Positions 61,126-64,000 of a DNA stretch of 64,000 bases are shown in pieces (the first letter of the stretch is position 1; each line of letters starts with the position of its first letter). Location: assembly GCF_005503355.1 (NCBI RefSeq), contig NZ_SCMK01000004.1, positions 186,001 through 250,000 of the forward strand, given 5' to 3'. The translations under genes and the position numbers were made by a program. The stretch comes from Sphingomonas sp. 1F27F7B. GTDB taxonomy: Bacteria; Pseudomonadota; Alphaproteobacteria; Sphingomonadales; Sphingomonadaceae. The notes under the pieces were generated by a model that worked only from the letters and a program-made list of their open reading frames with translations, had not been told where the DNA came from and searched no databases.

Positions 61126-61455
61126 TCACTTGACCTTGGCGAGGTCCGCGTCGAGCTTGGCCAGTATCTCGTCGGTCAGCTTGCCTTCCGAGAAGGGCTG
61201 GATCGCGCGGAAGCTCATTGCCTTGAACTGCTCATAGGCAGGGTGCTTGTCGATATCGCCCAGGCCGTCGGCGACGAGGACTGCCTTGGCGCCTTCGTTG
61301 GCGAACAGGGTTTCGATCGGCGTGTCGGCGCTGAACTTCGCCGCCGGGGCGGGTGCGGCGGCCGGCGCCGGAGTCGCGGCGGGCGCGGGCGCAGTCTGGG
61401 CGAATGCGGCAACGGGCGCGCAGGCGAGCAGGGCGGCAGTGAGAACGAGCTTCAT
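61126..61455 (-). CDS. Small exported Ala/Pro-rich protein, function unknown
   Basis: A 109-aa exported protein. The signal peptide is MKLVLTAALLACAPVAAFA, then an Ala-Pro linker of about 20 residues (TAPAPAATPAPAAAPAPAAK) and a small helical domain with DTPIETLFANEGAKAVLVAD and FRAIQPFSEGKLTDEILAKLDADLAKVK. The domain recurs in sphingomonads as far as I recall but has no known role. The Ala-Pro linker suggests it reaches through the periplasm. GGAGGGG lies upstream of the ATG. Confidence 0.7.
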   Translation of the reverse strand: MKLVLTAALLACAPVAAFAQTAPAPAATPAPAAAPAPAAKFSADTPIETLFANEGAKAVLVADGLGDIDKHPAYEQFKAMSFRAIQPFSEGKLTDEILAKLDADLAKVK

Positions 61456-61490
61456 TATCGGGAGACCCCTCCGGTGGTGGAGCGCCGAAC

Positions 61491-62336
61491 CTAACTCGCT
61501 TTTCGTGTCCGCACCATTGCCGGCGGCACGAGCGTGACCAGCCAGACATCGGGCCGCGCACCCAGGCGGAACGGCACCCCGCTGGTGCCAAGCCCCGCGG
61601 TGACGATCACCGTGCGCGTACCCTCGCGCACCAGCCCGCAGCGATAGCGGGTGCCGTAGCGGCTGACCTGCGGCGCGATATTGTGCCCGAAGATCAGGGC
61701 CTGTCCGCAATGAGTATGCCCGGCGAGCAACAGGCGCGCATCGCCGGGGAGGTCCGGCGCGATGTCGGGCGAATGCGTGACCAGCACGATCGGTCGCCCC
61801 AGGGCCCGTGCCGCGCGCAGCGTCGCCGGGGCATCGGCGTGGTGGGAGAAATCGTCGCTGACTCCGCCCAGCGCGATCGGCCCGCGCAACGCGGCCTGAT
61901 TCTCCAGCACCGTCACGCCCGCCCGCTGCAGCTGGTCGCGCACCGCCTGCGGGCCGGTCCAGTAATCATGGTTGCCGAGCACCGCCGCCACACCGAGCGG
62001 CGCGCGCAGCTGTCGCAGCGGCCCCACCATCGGCGGCCCCAGCTTCGCTGCTCCCTGCGGGTCGTGCCCGAAGATGAAGTCGCCCGCGATCACCACCAGA
62101 TCGGGCTCGAGCGCATTGACCTGCCCGACGATCCGCCCGAGCCGCGCCGGCCCCATCGCGACGGTGCCGATATGGATGTCGCTCAGCAGCGCGATTCGCA
62201 CCGGCCGGTCCAGCCCCGGCATCGCCACTTCGGCGCGGCGGACCACGGGATCGCTCGTCGCCTCGCGGTAGCACCAGCCGACAAGGCCGGCGAACGACAA
62301 GGCGAGGCCGGCGAGAAGGACGATCAACTTGCGCAT
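61491..62336 (-). CDS. Metallophosphoesterase with N-terminal membrane anchor (YkuE-like)
   Basis: A 281-aa calcineurin-like phosphoesterase. An N-terminal helix (MRKLIVLLAGLALSFAGLVGW) anchors it, with the enzyme on the periplasmic face. All metal motifs are present: LLSDIHIG, VIAGDFIFG, VLGNHDYW, VLVTHSPD and LLAGHTHCGQ. YkuE-like relatives hydrolyse UDP-diacylglucosamine and other phospho-lipids; this one is not identified further. I start at the ATG at 62336 because it opens the hydrophobic helix. It is divergent from the ligase gene. Confidence 0.9.
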   Translation of the reverse strand: MRKLIVLLAGLALSFAGLVGWCYREATSDPVVRRAEVAMPGLDRPVRIALLSDIHIGTVAMGPARLGRIVGQVNALEPDLVVIAGDFIFGHDPQGAAKLGPPMVGPLRQLRAPLGVAAVLGNHDYWTGPQAVRDQLQRAGVTVLENQAALRGPIALGGVSDDFSHHADAPATLRAARALGRPIVLVTHSPDIAPDLPGDARLLLAGHTHCGQALIFGHNIAPQVSRYGTRYRCGLVREGTRTVIVTAGLGTSGVPFRLGARPDVWLVTLVPPAMVRTRKAS

Positions 62337-62385
62337 GCGGGCATCGTAACGGGAGCGCATCGGCTGCGCCATGCGTTGCCGCCTC

Positions 62386-63963
62386 ATGCGTGCATTTGCC
62401 GACCTGCTCGATGGCCTGATCTATACGCGTTCGCGCAACGCCAAGCTCAAGCTGATCGGCGACTATCTGCGCGCAACGCCCGATCCGGACCGCGGCTGGG
62501 CGATGGCGGCGCTCACCGGCACACTCGATCTGCCGGCGGTGAAGCCCGCGCTGATCCGCGCAATGGTCGAGGCGCGCGTCGATCCGGTGCTCTATGCGAT
62601 GAGCCGCGACTTCGTCGGCGATTCGGCCGAGACGATCGCACTGCTCTGGCCCGAACCCGCAACGCCGCCCGAAGCGGGAGCGCCGCTCACCATCTCCCAG
62701 GTCGTCGCGACGCTCGGCGGGATCTCGAGATCCGATGCGCCCGCGATCCTCGCCGCGATGCTCGACCGCCTCGATGCCGATGCGCGCTTCGCCCTGCTCA
62801 AGCTCGCCACTGGCGCCCTGCGCGTCGGCATCTCGGCCCGGCTCGCCAAGACGGCGCTGGCCCAGGCCTTCGGGCTCGACGTCGATGCGGTGGAGGAAGT
62901 GTGGCACGGCCTCGCCCCGCCCTATACGCCGCTGTTCGACTGGGCCGAGGGTCGCGGCACGCAGCCGAGCGCGCGCGACGTGCCCGTCTTCCGCCCCTTC
63001 ATGCTCGCGCACCCGCTCGAACAGGATAGCCTCGACCTCGCCGACTATGCCGCGGAGTGGAAATGGGACGGGATCCGCGTCCAGCTCGTCCATGTCGCGG
63101 GCGAGACGCGGCTCTACAGCCGCGCGGGCGACGACATCACCCGCAGCTTCCCCGAAATCACCGCCGCCTTCGCCACACCCGGCGTGCTGGACGGCGAGCT
63201 GCTGGTGAAAGGCGCGTTCCAGGGCGGGGAAGCCGCGAGCTTCAACACGCTTCAGCAGCGCCTCGGCCGCAAACAGGTCGGCGCGAAGACCCTGGCCGAC
63301 TATCCCGCGTTCGTCCGGCTCTACGACATCCTCTTCGACGGCGCGGAGGATCTGCGCGCGCTGCCCTGGTCGGCGCGCCGGCTCCGCCTCGAAGCCTTCG
63401 CTCCGCGCCTCGATTCCGAGCGGTTCGACGTCTCGGCCGTGATCGAGGCAGCGGATTTCGCTGCGCTGGAGGCGATTCGCGCCGGCGCCCGCGACGCATC
63501 GATCGAAGGCGTCATGCTCAAGCGACGCGACTCGCCCTATGTCGCCGGGCGCCGCGCGGGCCTCTGGTACAAATGGAAGCGCGACCCGCTGATCGCCGAT
63601 TGCGTGCTGATGTACGCCCAGCGCGGCTCCGGCAAGCGCAGCAGCTTCTATTCCGACTATACCTTCGGCGCCTGGACGGCCGAGGGCGAGCTGCTGCCCG
63701 TGGGCAAGGCCTATTTCGGCTTCACCGACGAGCAGCTGAAATGGCTCGATCACCATGTCCGCACCCACACGATCAATCGCTTCGGACCGGTCCGCGAGAC
63801 CGACAAGAGCCTGGTCCTCGAAGTCGCCTTCGATTCGATCCACGAATCGCGGCGGCACAAATCCGGCCTCGCAATGCGCTTCCCGCGGATCAGCCGCATC
63901 CGCACCGACAAGCCGGCACGGGAAGCGGACACGATCCAGACGTTGCGCAAGCGCGTCACCTGA
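62386..63963 (+). CDS. ATP-dependent DNA ligase
   Basis: A 525-aa ATP-dependent ligase of the type found in bacterial ligase-exonuclease-helicase operons. The N-terminal helical domain begins MRAFADLLDGLIYTRSRNAKL. The adenylation site is AEWKWDGIR with nucleophile Lys226; LYSRAGDDIT, VLDGELL and IEGVMLKRRDSPYV are motifs Ia-IV, GLWYKWKRD motif V, and the OB domain ends with LRKRVT. It probably acts in repair, not replication, since bacteria use LigA for that. I use ATG 62386 by similarity; ATG 62371 adds five residues. Partner exonuclease or helicase genes are not visible before the window ends. Confidence 0.93.
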   Translation: MRAFADLLDGLIYTRSRNAKLKLIGDYLRATPDPDRGWAMAALTGTLDLPAVKPALIRAMVEARVDPVLYAMSRDFVGDSAETIALLWPEPATPPEAGAPLTISQVVATLGGISRSDAPAILAAMLDRLDADARFALLKLATGALRVGISARLAKTALAQAFGLDVDAVEEVWHGLAPPYTPLFDWAEGRGTQPSARDVPVFRPFMLAHPLEQDSLDLADYAAEWKWDGIRVQLVHVAGETRLYSRAGDDITRSFPEITAAFATPGVLDGELLVKGAFQGGEAASFNTLQQRLGRKQVGAKTLADYPAFVRLYDILFDGAEDLRALPWSARRLRLEAFAPRLDSERFDVSAVIEAADFAALEAIRAGARDASIEGVMLKRRDSPYVAGRRAGLWYKWKRDPLIADCVLMYAQRGSGKRSSFYSDYTFGAWTAEGELLPVGKAYFGFTDEQLKWLDHHVRTHTINRFGPVRETDKSLVLEVAFDSIHESRRHKSGLAMRFPRISRIRTDKPAREADTIQTLRKRVT

Positions 63964-64000
63964 GTCAGTTTCGCACGCCATGGCCGAGGGAAATCGTATC

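Noticed and set aside
63965..64000. Possible 3' end of a minus-strand gene (last residues DTISLGHGVRN)
   Set aside because: Only 11 codons are inside the window, so it cannot be told from chance.
1..64000. tRNA, rRNA, CRISPR, transposase, phage genes, origin of replication
   Set aside because: I looked in intergenic regions for tRNA-like cloverleaf ends, direct-repeat arrays and mobile-element proteins and saw none. A covariance-model search would be needed to exclude small RNAs.

Overview
The window is high-G+C DNA from an alphaproteobacterium, most probably a member of the Sphingomonadales (Sphingomonas or a close relative). Evidence: the cell-wall and translation block rne - amidase - mrcA - prfB; a BamF-type DUF3035 lipoprotein behind lspA; DivK next to rpmG; a short (about 890 aa) PEP carboxylase; TonB-dependent receptor and TorF-type porin genes; frequent ATGA/GTGA/TTGA stop-start overlaps. 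It reads as chromosome. No rRNA, tRNA, CRISPR array, transposase or phage gene was recognised.

Layout. 1-6.3 kb: the start of a TonB-dependent receptor, a small exported repeat protein, an ABC exporter half-transporter and an orphan clan-A-like glycosidase. 6.4-11.1 kb: a four-gene efflux operon (TolC-type, HlyD-type, two ABC-2 permeases, no ATPase), then a DUF4198 protein. 12-17.7 kb: RlpA-like protein, MpaB/DUF2236 oxygenase, L,D-transpeptidase, ppc, thioesterase. 17.7-25.2 kb: MliC-like lipoprotein, orphan exbD, YdeI-like protein, MFS pump, a very acidic protein, a 2OG oxygenase, hom and small exported proteins. 25.4-26.3 kb: glpX.

26.4-30.3 kb holds the most interesting locus. Three minus-strand genes form an operon: a 773-aa protein with a ferritin-like N-terminal domain and a Cys-rich repetitive C-terminal region, then a DUF692 (MNIO) iron oxidase, then a DUF2063 (BufC/HvfC-type) partner. 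DUF692 and DUF2063 proteins install modifications on cysteines of RiPP precursors such as bufferins. Here the only candidate substrate in the operon is a large protein with a bufferin-like cysteine motif fused behind a metal-binding fold.

30.5-41 kb: CPBP protease, S15-type ester hydrolase, an ABC-2 exporter operon ending in a nitrobindin-like protein, a DsbA-like protein, a BepA-like protease and rne. 41-47.3 kb: amidase, PBP1A, RF2 and a predicted lipoprotein methyltransferase. 47.2-56.4 kb: RadC-like JAB protein, thyA, a hydrolase, folA, dipeptidase, ribF, ileS, lspA and the DUF3035 lipoprotein. 56.5-64 kb: TorF porin, RidA, HAD phosphatase, DUF3572, divK, rpmG, a GDT1-like membrane protein, dps, a small exported protein, a phosphoesterase and an ATP-dependent DNA ligase.

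Four intergenic palindromic elements of related design lie at about 23.1, 33.2, 45.3 and 51.4 kb. Three sit directly upstream of hom, prfB and ribF; the one at 23.1 kb appears to supply the hom ribosome-binding site. A stretch inside ileS (about 53.15-53.53 kb, editing domain) has codon use unlike the rest of the window.
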